A DNA stretch of 64,000 nucleotides from Eremomyces bilateralis CBS 781.70 (taxonomy: Eukaryota > Ascomycota > Dothideomycetes > Eremomycetales > Eremomycetaceae), in the NCBI RefSeq assembly GCF_010015585.1, contig NW_022985071.1, forward strand, positions 704,155 to 768,154, in the 5' to 3' direction. A model generated the notes under the pieces. It did not search any database, was not told the DNA's origin, and was given only the letters and a program-made list of their open reading frames with translations. A program made the position numbers and the translations under genes. Shown in pieces: positions 52,349 to 62,059 of this stretch. Numbering within the stretch: the first letter of the stretch is position 1; the number at the start of each line of letters is the position of its first letter.

Positions 52349-53191
52349 TCATTTCCGACTACCTTGTTGTGCTTCGGTTTTATCGATTTGCTTCAGAAGA
52401 AACCCAATGCTAGCATCTCTAGCCTTCTCCAGCTGCTGTAAACGAGCCAAAGGAAACGATTCATACTCCGGCGATGTCGCTGAAGGGGATGCTTGTAATG
52501 GCTTAGTTGGCTCACTTGACTGACTCGCAGCAAGTGGAGAACCGGCCGTCACCGTATCTGCCTTCTTTTGATCTAGCAGCTGTCTGAGGACAACGATGCT
52601 CTCGTCTCTGGATTGGAGCTCTTTCACCAGAGCCCTTCGTTCCTTCTCCTCCAGTTCTGGATCTCGTGGCACAATCTTATCGCCTTGCTCTAGCCGAGAT
52701 GCAGAATCCACCTGTCGCCGTTTCCGATCCCCTTCCCCGTCCCGCTCCCAGGTTTGTTGCCATCGTCTGACAGCGTTTCGCGCCACCGTTTCGATATGCT
52801 GAAACCTTACCGGACCCAGCAAAACGCCGCCATACCATCGTGCCACAACAATGCTCCCAGTAACTCCCATTTCTTCGAGAACCTTCTCGAGCCGTTTCCC
52901 GGCCCATGACTCCCCATCATCATCGTGTCCGACGTCGAAGAGCTGCAACGGCCCTGATGATGTCTTCAGAGTCGTCTGCTTTGAGGCTACCCGCCACGCT
53001 GCGATTCGGTGGGTTGCCGGCTTCAGCTCTGGGAGGCTTTGCAGGGTCCTCGCTGGCAGGGAGGGAGAATAGTATCCGGCAAAACGAGATTTTCGGTCAA
53101 GGACCGCCTCTGAGACGGAGTAGTTGTTGTTACGTTGCCGTTCATCCGGTGTCGAATCGGCCATGGTTCCCGCCGAACGCTTGAGACTCAT
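52349..53191 (-). CDS. IMPACT/YIH1-domain protein (UPF0029)
   Basis: A single-exon protein of 280 residues with an Impact N-terminal domain at about 50-150: ATHRIAAWRV, then GHDDDGESWAGKRLEKVLEEMGVTGSIVVARWYGGVLLGPVRFQHIE, the family signature. Yih1/IMPACT proteins bind Gcn1 and restrain the eIF2alpha kinase Gcn2, but they also carry an RWD domain, which this protein lacks; it therefore belongs to the RWD-less fungal group. The C-terminal 110 residues are charged and predicted coiled coil (KERRALVKELQSRDESIVVLRQLLDQKK). The start at 53191 (MSLKRSAGT) is preferred by similarity over an in-frame ATG at 53236. Confidence 0.88.
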   Translation of the reverse strand: MSLKRSAGTMADSTPDERQRNNNYSVSEAVLDRKSRFAGYYSPSLPARTLQSLPELKPATHRIAAWRVASKQTTLKTSSGPLQLFDVGHDDDGESWAGKRLEKVLEEMGVTGSIVVARWYGGVLLGPVRFQHIETVARNAVRRWQQTWERDGEGDRKRRQVDSASRLEQGDKIVPRDPELEEKERRALVKELQSRDESIVVLRQLLDQKKADTVTAGSPLAASQSSEPTKPLQASPSATSPEYESFPLARLQQLEKARDASIGFLLKQIDKTEAQQGSRK

Positions 53192-53599
53192 AGTGGATAT
53201 GGATGTGGAATCAACGCAACATGGCGCGATGTCCACGCTCTATAGCTAGTGGTAGCCACATGCCCAGTCGCTAGAATAAGATCATCTCTGAGACCATCTC
53301 TGCAGAGTACGACATGGAAACGGTTGTAGATTTACATCGCTTGTAGATGATAATTGAGATAGGAACGGGAAGTGCTGGGATGGACGGAGAGGCTTAGTAA
53401 GATCAGGTTTAGACTTAATACTGACTTATTATCACTTGACACTTAATTAATTAGTCACTTAGTAGCAAATGTTGGGTGCACGAACCACCTGTTCCCTATC
53501 AACCTCGAGTCCAACTTCAGACGCGGCGAACGTAAACAGAACAACCACAAACTTCAGCAGCATCGTGAAGCTACAGCAAGCACATCCCGTTAAGCCAAT
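53192..53599. promoter_or_regulatory. Divergent promoter region
   Basis: About 400 bp between the IMPACT-domain gene and the ABHD12-like gene. An A+T-rich stretch lies at 53400-53470 (TTAATTAATTAG). No site is assigned. Confidence 0.45.
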
Positions 53600-55225
53600 A
53601 TGGCTGTGGGTTTCTTTTCAAGGTCCTTCTGGGTTCTAACCGCCCTTGGTGGGATCTATATAGCCTTGCTTTCAACTTTGACCTTTGTAGATGTCCAACG
53701 CTTGTATGTCCCTCAACTATCCGACAACAATGAGGATGGAGATGATGATATGAGTATGGAACGTGGACTTACTGGTTAAAGCGCCCTTTATGCAAATAAA
53801 TTCCATACCGGTTACTGGGACGATGTTTCTGAGACTGAGCGTTCCGGATTTTCTAGTACGTTGGGCATTTGAGATGATATTTCCGCCATCCTGGGGACGC
53901 GTGTCTGGTCGGCATCTGGTTTGGCGCGTGATTCCATCGCATATCGGTTCTGCCTTGCTTAAGATTCTTGCGCAATTGTTCTTCCTGCGATTTGATCCAT
54001 GATCGGGATGACTCGCGGAACTTACTCGAGTACAGAACATCAAGTGACCCCTTTCTTCATCGATTCAACCGACAATGTCAAGCTGTACGCGTGGCACGTC
54101 CTTCCGATATCGGTTTATGGGAAGCATAGAGATATAATCCTATCACAGCCAGATGGTCTAGTCGAAGACTTCAAGCAAAGCCTTCCGTATAAGCTATTGA
54201 AAGACGACCCAGATAGCAAAGTCATCGTGAGCTGTGAGTGGCGTCGACTGTGACCGTGTTGGAGGTTTTCTAATTGACATGCATAGTCCATGGGGTAAGG
54301 ATAGCCCGTACGAATACATAATCGAAAAATGGGGACTGATGATTACCACTGTTCTAGAACGCTGGCCACGTTGGGCAAGGATTCCGCCCTGATATTTACC
54401 GAACGGTGACGGGCCTTTCTCCTCACAATCACTTGATCGCTATCGATTACCGTGGATTTGGGGCTTCCAATGGCTCACCGACCGAAGCCGGCCTAATTGC
54501 CGACGGTATATCGACCGTCGATTATGTGGTGAATATACTAGGAATCCCTCCTGCACGTATCGCTATCCTAGGCCAGAGCCTCGGCACCGCCGTGAGTTCC
54601 GCAGTAGCGCTACATTTTGCCTCTCCCGGTGCTCCCGAACTGGCGCCGCTGAACTCCTCATCCCCGGAAATCCAAGCGTTGACGCCCGCGGCGCCGATGG
54701 ACTTTGCGAAGATCATCCTCCTGGCGCCGTTCACGGACCTGCCGACGCTGCTCCGCACGTACCGCATCTCCGGCATCATTCCCGTGCTCTCGCCGCTCCG
54801 ATACCATCCGAAGGCAGTCGACTGGATGCTGAAGCACGTGGTGGATATTTGGGATAGCGCGGCGAGGTTGGAAGCGTTGACGCGAGCCACCGTGTCTGAC
54901 GGCCGGACACTGGATTTGCATGTTGTTCATGCTATGGATGACTGGGATATTAGGTACACCCACAGCGTCGACATCTTCAAACGGACAATGAGAACGGATG
55001 CCAGTCGCACAGTGGCCACAACGGACCTGAAATTTCGTGGCGGTGAACGGAGGCAATGGCTTGGACCGGATCAAGTGTGTACCATTGACATGCTGAACTA
55101 CGGAGGTATGTCTTCTCACCTCATTGACTTCAAAACGACGATATTCAACACATGATGCAGGACACAACCGAGCAATGAAGTCGAGCGCCGGGCAGTTGGC
55201 AGTTCTAGAGGCCTTCGGACTGTGA
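53600..55225 (+). CDS. ABHD12-like membrane-anchored serine hydrolase
   Basis: Six exons: 53600-53703, 53782-53855, 54036-54233, 54287-54294, 54358-55105 and 55161-55225, giving 398 residues. The fourth exon is an 8-base microexon; with it the sequence reads VSFHGNAGHVG, the oxyanion motif HGNAG (127-131), which is broken if it is left out. A signal-anchor helix lies at 10-30 (WVLTALGGIYIALLSTLTFV). The nucleophile elbow is GQSLG with Ser202; Asp in MDDWDI and His in NYGGHNRA are likely the other catalytic residues. ABHD12/YNL320w-type enzymes hydrolyse lysophospholipids or monoacylglycerols; the substrate here is inferred. The third intron (180 bp, 53856-54035) is long for this window, and a missed small exon there cannot be ruled out. 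Confidence 0.88.
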
Positions 55226-55708
55226 GAAGGATTTTAGTGGAATGGAGCGAATTTGGGGGGAAGGTAAAGAAGAACTACCTTCGCTGAAACGTTTAAAGAA
55301 TGGATGGAGGTTAATTTGAGTTTTCTGGGCGTGATTGAGGAGCCCTAACCAGTAGGATACTCTTACCTTATACATATAATTTTCAATGCAATCCTTGCGT
55401 CTAATAATCCTTGCATGTCTTGTGTTGATAGGCACTTAGTCTCTCCGTCGTCAACGATTGCATATACTGTAACAAAGCCTCCATCCCCTTCAACCATTTC
55501 TTGTTCCGGGGTTGAAAGGTACGTATTCATTCCATTCCTCATTTATTCTTGCCCAAGAGCTCTTTAGCTCTTCTTAAGACCGTGTTTTCTTAAAAAATAC
55601 ATCGGGTTTCGTCTAACGCAGTCTGATACTGTTTATACACACGCTTTAATAACGACAAACCCAATCTGGCCGTCTGTCAACACCCATACACCTTTGTAGC
55701 CGCATGAT
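55226..55708. other. Convergent intergenic region
   Basis: About 480 bp between the ABHD12-like gene and SWC3, which end toward each other. Only 3' untranslated sequence is expected; nothing else is seen. Confidence 0.5.
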
Positions 55709-57909
55709 TTAGATGCCATCTCCATCCTCCGCCTTGGGCAAACGCAACGGCAGGAATCGATCCGGCGCACGTGTCCCTTTCGCGAACACCATCTCCATGT
55801 ATTCCCGCACATCCTTCTGCGGCGCCACAGCCCGCGACAACGCCGAGAGTACAAAGGTGGTCTCGTCCTCGGCGAAGAATCGGATGGTGACGGGCTGATA
55901 GTAGAACGGACCATCGACGTCGAGCTCTGGGATGCCTTGCGGTTTCAAGGGGCTGGGTGGATGAGTGGGAGGTGGGGGTGCCGGGGCTGGAACTTCAGGC
56001 TTGATGGCCAAAGACGCATTGGAAGCCCCTTGCGGAGTGTGCTTCGAGGGCGTCGCGCTAGCGCCGGGGTCAGCTGCACTGGGCGTGTGATTTGACTGTG
56101 TGTTCTGCGATGCGGCTGATACAGCTTCCGGCTTCACGGCTGGCGTGGCGGGTTCTGCGACCCGTCGTTTTTCGCGGATCGGTTTGCCGTCCAAGTCACG
56201 GAGGATCAGAAAGGAAGCGGTCGCCGCGCGAAATCCCGGCTGGTACTCAATGATGCTCATCCGAGGAAAGAGCCATCGGTCGTTCGTATTCTCTTCGAAT
56301 TCTATCAGGAGATGGACCGGTCCATCGTTCGCGGGCGGTCGAACGATTCTCGGGCGCGGAGGAAGCGGCTGACGGTAAACGTGAGCTTGTTGCGGGCCTT
56401 GGTAAGCATATGGCAATGAAGACGGGGTTCCGAAAGGGTTTTGTTGTGGATGTTGCATGGTTGGTGGAGGTGGCGGTCGAGGGGCGGGGGAGGGGAGGGG
56501 GTGTGAGAACGGATTGGAAGCACTGGGCTGGCGTGGTGGCGCTGGCGGAGCCGCTGGGGGAGGCGGGGCCGGCGTTTTCACCGATGCAGGGGCTGGCTGT
56601 GGAGCAGGAGCCGGTGTTTGCACCGGAGGGGTTGGCATATTCGTCTTGCTCTGTGCAGATGTGGGGGTTGGCGAGTGGGAGCTAGCTGGAGGAGCTGGGG
56701 TGGGTGTACCATGTGCAGTATGCCCACCACGCGCCTTGACAATTGCCGACAGCTCATCGATGTGCCGCTGGAAGTACTCCAGCTGCGACGGATTGGCGTT
56801 CCCTGACGCGACAATCCTCATCACCTGCTTGAGCTCCATGTTGGTGCTGGCTCGTTGTGCCAGCATGTGGATGACCGGATCGGGTGCTGGTTGCTGGGAC
56901 GGAGCGGGACTTGGTGTTGGCGCAGGTGGAGGCGGTTGTGAAGCAGGGGGTGTCGGGGCTGCCGCATGGTGAGGGGCGTTTTCGGGGACGTTGCTCCTCG
57001 CCTGATGGCTTGGCTGCTGCGGAGGCTGCTGCGGAGGTGCTTGCTGTGGAGGCGGTTGCTGTGGAGGCGGTTGCTGTGGAGGCGGTTGCTGTGGAGGCGG
57101 TTGCTGTGGAGGCGGTCTCGGTGGCATGGGGCCACGGCTTATTGAAGGCTGCTGAGCCGACCGGATGGGAGTGGATTGTCCCTGGGCGAGAAAAGAAGGA
57201 CCGGGGGTGGAAATCGGTGTCTTGGGAGTACCATGCTGCGCTGGCGCGACGGTGTACGGAGGCGGTCGGTGGTAGTGATATTGGCCAGGAGTGGGAGATG
57301 CTGGATACCCCGAGTAGAAAGGAGATCCGTATGGTACGGGGGCCGTTTCGGTCAGAATGCGTTCGCCAGGGAGAGCGTCCATGCGCACCACGTAAAGATT
57401 GGCTTGGAATATGTGTGGCTCAATGGTAACCTTCACCCCTTTCGCCCATTCTTTCATGCTTCTCTTCTTCTGGCCCGGCTGTTCGTTGTGGAGATAAACG
57501 ATATCGGCTTGTTTTCTTTTCGCCCACCATCGATCGAGTGTGGCTTCATGTGTCCATTTGTGGCGTGAACGGCGGAGGGATTCCGCAAGAACTCCGCTGT
57601 AGAATTCATGTTAGCCTGCGCCATCTGCCGAAGAGCCCATGTATACCTTTCGCGTACGGTCTGGAATGACTGCACATCTTCGGGATCCTGGGGAGTAGAC
57701 GTTGTCGGTAGCGGTTCAGCGGTGATTTTCGAAGGAAGGATTTCTGGCTTCGGAGGCGAGGGAGAAGGTTCTTTGGGTGTTCGCGGCGCGGCGTTGGATC
57801 TTCGACTTCGTGTACTGGATAGTTTGCGAGAAGAGGGATCGGGGGTGACACGTCGGTGTTTGGTGGCCGGAGTTCGCACTCGGCTCGAAAGTCTCCTCTT
57901 CTCCGCCAT
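55709..57909 (-). CDS. SWC3: SWR1 chromatin-remodelling complex subunit Swc3
   Basis: Swc3 belongs to the complex that replaces H2A by H2A.Z. Two exons, 57909-57647 and 57596-55709, with a 50-bp intron (GTATAC, branch GCTAAC, acceptor CTACAG), give 716 residues. The conserved block spans the splice: FQTVRESGVLAESLRRSRHKWTHEATLDRWWAKRK, followed by KEWAKGVKVTIEPHIFQANLYVV. The N-terminal 70 residues are Arg/Ser/Pro-rich. The middle is a long Pro/Gln region with five perfect PPPQQ repeats. Further conserved blocks are VHLLIEFEENTNDRWLFPRMSIIEY and the C-terminal FAEDETTFVLSALSRAVAP...YMEMVFAKG. The start at 57909 (MAEKRRLSS) is preferred over the upstream in-frame ATG at 57996, which lies in unconserved sequence. 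Confidence 0.85.
57041..57115. repeat. Minisatellite, five perfect 15-bp units
   Basis: The unit TTGCTGTGGAGGCGG is repeated five times without change inside SWC3 and encodes (PPPQQ)5 on the minus strand. Two diverged units continue toward 57015. Perfect identity suggests recent copy-number change. Confidence 0.97.
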
Positions 57910-58303
57910 CGCGATTGGGCAAGATGGTCGCGTTGATCGCGATGGTTGCGATACTACGGAATCCAGAATAATACAGATGGGAGGACCTGAAATCAACGTA
58001 AGTTCAAGTCAGATGACTTCAACAGGCAAGAACCACGGTGAACCAATAGGCGTTCAGAAACCCCGCAGACCCCTGTTCCAGCGACGCGAGGTGAGATGGT
58101 CACGTGCGCGAGAGAACGTGGCCGGCCAGGCAGGCATCGATTCATCGTCATTGGTCGGCCTTTCCTCGGCCACCTGGACTATCACAATATCAGAATATCA
58201 GAATATCAGATGCCAATTGCCATCGCCCGCACCCTCCATTTCTCATCTCCGCTTCTCAGTCCTCACTAGAATCCAAATATATTAACCCTGAGGACCTATC
58301 ACC
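57910..58303. promoter_or_regulatory. Bidirectional promoter region of SWC3 and NMT1
   Basis: About 390 bp between divergent start codons. It contains three tandem copies of the octamer AATATCAG at about 58187-58210. Confidence 0.5.
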
Positions 58304-60188
58304 ATGTCGGAACCTAATAAATCCGATGGAAATTGGAGCTCGAGTTCGACTACTCAACCCGAACCGCCTGTTTCAACCACTGGCCAAGCTTCCGCTGGTG
58401 ACCAAGGTGAAGGCTCCGGGATGACTCAAGAAGATAGCCAAGCAGCGGGCAAGAAGAGGAAAAAGTCTAAAGCCAAACATGAAGGACCTGAAAGCGAGGG
58501 TGGAACCGATACCGCTTCTGACAACCAGCAACTTCAGAACCTCATCGCAAGCAACCCCACCTTGAAAAAGCACTTTGCTGGATTGGAGCCCGAGAAGATG
58601 GAGGAAGCGCTTCGAAAGCTGAAATTGGAGGAGATCCTGTCCGGAATGGTATGATTGATCGAATTCCATTGCGTCCCTCGACATTCACCATGTTCACGGC
58701 TAATGACACCAGTCGCCGCCAAGTGCGAAGCGACAGAAGGACATGGCCGGATATAAGTTCTGGAAGACGCAGCCAGTGCCTGCCTTCGGTAGTTCACCTT
58801 GTCTTGATAGATGCACTTGTGCTGATGGCTCTTAGATGACCAGCGCCCAACCGAGGAAGGTCCGATCAAGATGATCGAGATCGACCGAGTCTCGAAGAAG
58901 CCTGCTCCGCTGATTGATGGGTTTGAATGGGTGACCATGAACCTTGACGATCCCGCAGAGGTATGGGACTACTTGCTAATATGAATTATCGATGACTTTC
59001 TAACCATGTGTGCAGTTGAGCGAGGTATACGAGCTGCTCTCCCATCACTACGTTGAGGACGATGAAGCCATGTTTCGGTTCAACTACTCTCCCGCTTTCT
59101 TTACCTGGTATGTGTCTCTCAATACGAACTGCGAAATCACGCTAACTTTTATAGGGCCTTGAAAGCTCCAGGGTGGACCAAAGATTGGCACATCGGTGTT
59201 CGAGCTACCAAATCACGAAAGCTGGTTGCATTCATTTCGGGGATTCCAATCGGACTACGAGTGCGGAAGACGGTTCTGAAGAGCTCTGAGATCAATTTCC
59301 TCTGCATCCACAAAAAGCTGCGTTCAAACCGCCTTGCACCTGTGCTCATCAAGGAAGTCACTCGGCGCTGCTACCAGATCGGCACCTTTCAAGCCATCTA
59401 CACTGTGGGCCACATTCTACCCACCCCCGTGTCCACATGTCGATACTACCATCGATGTCTTGACTGGGAGAAACTATACGAGGTGGGCTTCTCGCCGCTT
59501 CCATCTGGATCCACCGTCCAACGACAGATTATCAGATACAAGCTTCCGACCACCACATCCACCCCCGGACTCCGACCGATGAAGTCAAAGGATGTACCTG
59601 CTGTGCAATCCCTCCTCAAGAGATACCTCGATCGTTTCGAGCTGGCCCAAGAGTTCACTGAAGAGGAAGTTGAACATTGGCTTGTCCATCACGAGGATTC
59701 CGGGCGTGAGCAGGTGGTCTGGGCCTACGTCGTTGAAGAGGAAAACACCCATCGTATCACGGATTTCTTCTCCTTTTACAACTTGGAGTCCACCGTCATC
59801 GGTCATAAGAAGCACAATGCTGTCCGAGCAGCGTATTCCTTCTACTACGCCTCCGAAAAGGCGCTCACGGGAAATATGGCCGAGCTCAAGGTTCGCTTGA
59901 ATGAATTGATGAAGGATGCGTTGATTCTGGCGAAGAATGTCAGCCCTCCCAACCCCCCTTTCTTTCATCTTGGTGTTAATGAGTTTCCAGGCCAAATTCG
60001 ACGTTTTCAACGCGCTGAGTCTACTCGATAACCCGCTGTTCTTGGACGATCAAAAGTTCGGGATGGGCGACGGTCGGCTGCATTACTATCTCTACAACTA
60101 CCGGGCGGCGCCTATTCAAGGCGGTCTCGATGCGCAGCAGAACGCGAGTGAGAAGCACATGGGTGGGATCGGCGTCGTCATGCTTTGA
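58304..60188 (+). CDS. NMT1: Glycylpeptide N-tetradecanoyltransferase (N-myristoyltransferase)
   Basis: Transfers myristate from myristoyl-CoA to the N-terminal glycine of proteins. Six exons: 58304-58648, 58713-58788, 58836-58960, 59016-59107, 59155-59938 and 59991-60188, giving 539 residues. The N-terminal 110 residues are polar with a basic [10 protein letters not shown] tract, as in other NMTs (ribosome targeting). The catalytic domain shows [63 protein letters not shown] (oxyanion FLCIHKKLR), [26 protein letters not shown], and the near C-terminal [17 protein letters not shown]. The protein ends GIGVVML, where the terminal Leu carboxylate is the catalytic base in this family. All key segments are present. 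Confidence 0.97.
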
Positions 60189-60974
60189 GGGATGCTCGAA
60201 TCTTGAGCAGAAAACTGTCGTTGCCGAACCAAGGTGCGTTGCGCGCCGTCCAAAGGTCTTTCACAAACCAATTCTCTGCAGGAGCGATTATCTTTTGGAT
60301 CTACTTCAACGTGTGTATCTCTAGCCTTCGAGTGGTACTTTCGGTTCCAGCCACCAGTTCCACATGGGTGTATGCTACCTTGTTTCTCGGGGGTTCGACT
60401 GCGCAGGTTCACATGGATCGTAGCATGGAAAGGAGGGATGGGCTGTGAATTTAATTGTCACAGTGAGTGAAATCGGATGACCCGTATAGGCGGTGCATGT
60501 AGGTAGTTGCAATTGCATAAATACTAGGAACGTCGGACAACATGGGGTAAAGTAGCTATCGGCTAATGATGATATTATCCTATATCATCCAAATGTCTGT
60601 CTAGGTTTGTGATACTGATTGCTGAAGGCAAAACCATTCAGATCCGTGTCTCCGTACCCCTTATTGACTGAGGGATCAATGTGATCGGTATCAGGGGGTC
60701 TAGATGGTTGGGATGGTGTAGGGATGAAATTCGGATAAAATTCCGAATAAAATAGGTCTGTGGTGCATATTATTATAATAAGAATCAATTTAACGTACTA
60801 TCTGGATCCCTTTCGGGTCTATGAGCACGATATTCTATCTGGTCTGTCGAGGGAAAAAGTTTCCCCCCAGCCGAGGCTGCAGGTACATAAAATCCCGCCT
60901 CCTCCCCTTAGTAGAGTATCTCAATCATTGTTCATCTTTCCGCACGGGTCGGTGTTTCCGCCTAAGCGGAGAGC
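60189..60974. other. Intergenic region between NMT1 and the LINE fragment
   Basis: About 785 bp. The first 300 bp are likely 3' untranslated sequence of NMT1. From about 60580 the sequence is A+T-richer and may be the 3' tail of the LINE relic (for example ATTATTATAATAAG near 60770), but no poly(A) signature is clear. Confidence 0.45.
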
Positions 60975-61560
60975 TTATTCTGGCACGTCGTGGAGGAGCT
61001 GGAACGGTTTCCAGTCCACTATTACTTCCTTCTCAACTTCCTTGGCCACCCGGTATTGCTCTAGGCCTCCCGCATCGATCAGCCACCTTGCTGCGTAGCG
61101 TACCTTGTCCCTGTCATGCAATATCCTCTTAAAGTCCGTTGTTCCAGCTCGTTGGAGGAGCGCGATCCTCTGGTAGGTCCGCTGCGGGCAAAACGCAAGG
61201 AGGTGGTAGAGAGACTGTCGGGGGGCACCGCACTCACACGCTGGGTGGATTCCAGGGACACCGATTTTCGCGAGCCATCCTTTAACTCCAACTACCTCAG
61301 TCCGTAGTGCCATAAACGCCGAGGCCTCGTGTTTCTGAAGGCCATCGAACCGGTTAAGACACTGGGTTTCCCACGGGTCCTTCCATGTCCTTGCTCTCCT
61401 TCCTGGTTTGGCCGCTTCGGCTTGCCATCTCTCCCTTCATTTCGCCCGATACTCATCCTGGATCATTCGGTGCGGGCCTTTTCGCTGTTGTGTCTGATAT
61501 CCCCTAGCTGGTGCATATGCCTGGAGGAACGAAGTTCCGTAAGGTCTTTGTGGACGCCTG
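60975..61560 (-). pseudogene. 5'-truncated LINE (non-LTR retrotransposon) reverse-transcriptase fragment
   Basis: The frame ending at TAA 60975-60977 reads LQKHEASAFMALRTEVVGVKGWLAKIGVPGIHPACECG and YHLLAFCPQRTYQR, the C-terminal thumb and zinc-like CxC...H...C segment of LINE reverse transcriptases (I/Tad-like). Upstream, WKDPWETQCLNRFDG and WQAEAAKPGRRARTWK fit the RNase H/linker region, but a TGA at about 61436 interrupts the frame and no reverse-transcriptase motifs are found farther up. It is therefore a dead, truncated copy. The stop could derive from CGA or TGG by transition. Confidence 0.75.
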
Positions 61561-62059
61561 AGGGCCAACTTTTCTCCCAACTCAAACTTAAATCACATGA
61601 TATTCACGTGAGTTTCACGTGATTTCCGTTCCTTCACCCCAACCTTCGTCGACATCGCGATCGCCGCCCGATTTAGCCCGTATGATATGATTCTAACGAG
61701 CTATGAAACTACACGCTCGGCATCGTTCACTCGCCGTTCGCTGACACCGCCTGATTCTGACCCCGCGCCTGACTGAGTCCGATCGTCGGGACTCAATCCG
61801 ATCGTTGAGACTTGACTCTGATTGTCAAGACTGACTCCGATCATAAAGACTCGAGAAAAAGAGGAGGGATGCGAGGGAAAAAAAAGAGGCGAAGTCTCCC
61901 CATCATTAAGCGATCAATGTTACAAAGGGTCGGTTTTCAATGTCTCTCGCCCTATTTGCGCTCTGCTAGCCAATCTACTTTGTATATCTAGGCCGCGTTT
62001 ACTTCCCCTTAATGTACCGTCCATCCCTCTTCTATTGACCAGTCCCAACGTTCCGCGTC
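61561..62059. other. Spacer between LINE fragment and helicase relic
   Basis: About 500 bp including a tandem array (61771-61855). The rest holds no open frame. If the helicase belongs to a Helitron, its 3' end (hairpin plus CTRR) should lie here, but I found no convincing hairpin. Confidence 0.45.
61771..61855. repeat. Degenerate tandem repeat of about 19 bp, four to five units
   Basis: Successive units begin GACTGAGTCCGATCGTCGG, GACTCAATCCGATCGTTGA, GACTTGACTCTGATTGTCAA, GACTGACTCCGATCATAAA and GACTCGAG. They share GACT...TCCGATCRT. The array lies directly downstream of the helicase frame. Confidence 0.85.

Noticed and set aside
61621-62059. Helitron 3' terminus downstream of the helicase relic
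   Set aside because: No stable hairpin followed by CTRR could be identified in the expected orientation; the tandem array there is not diagnostic.
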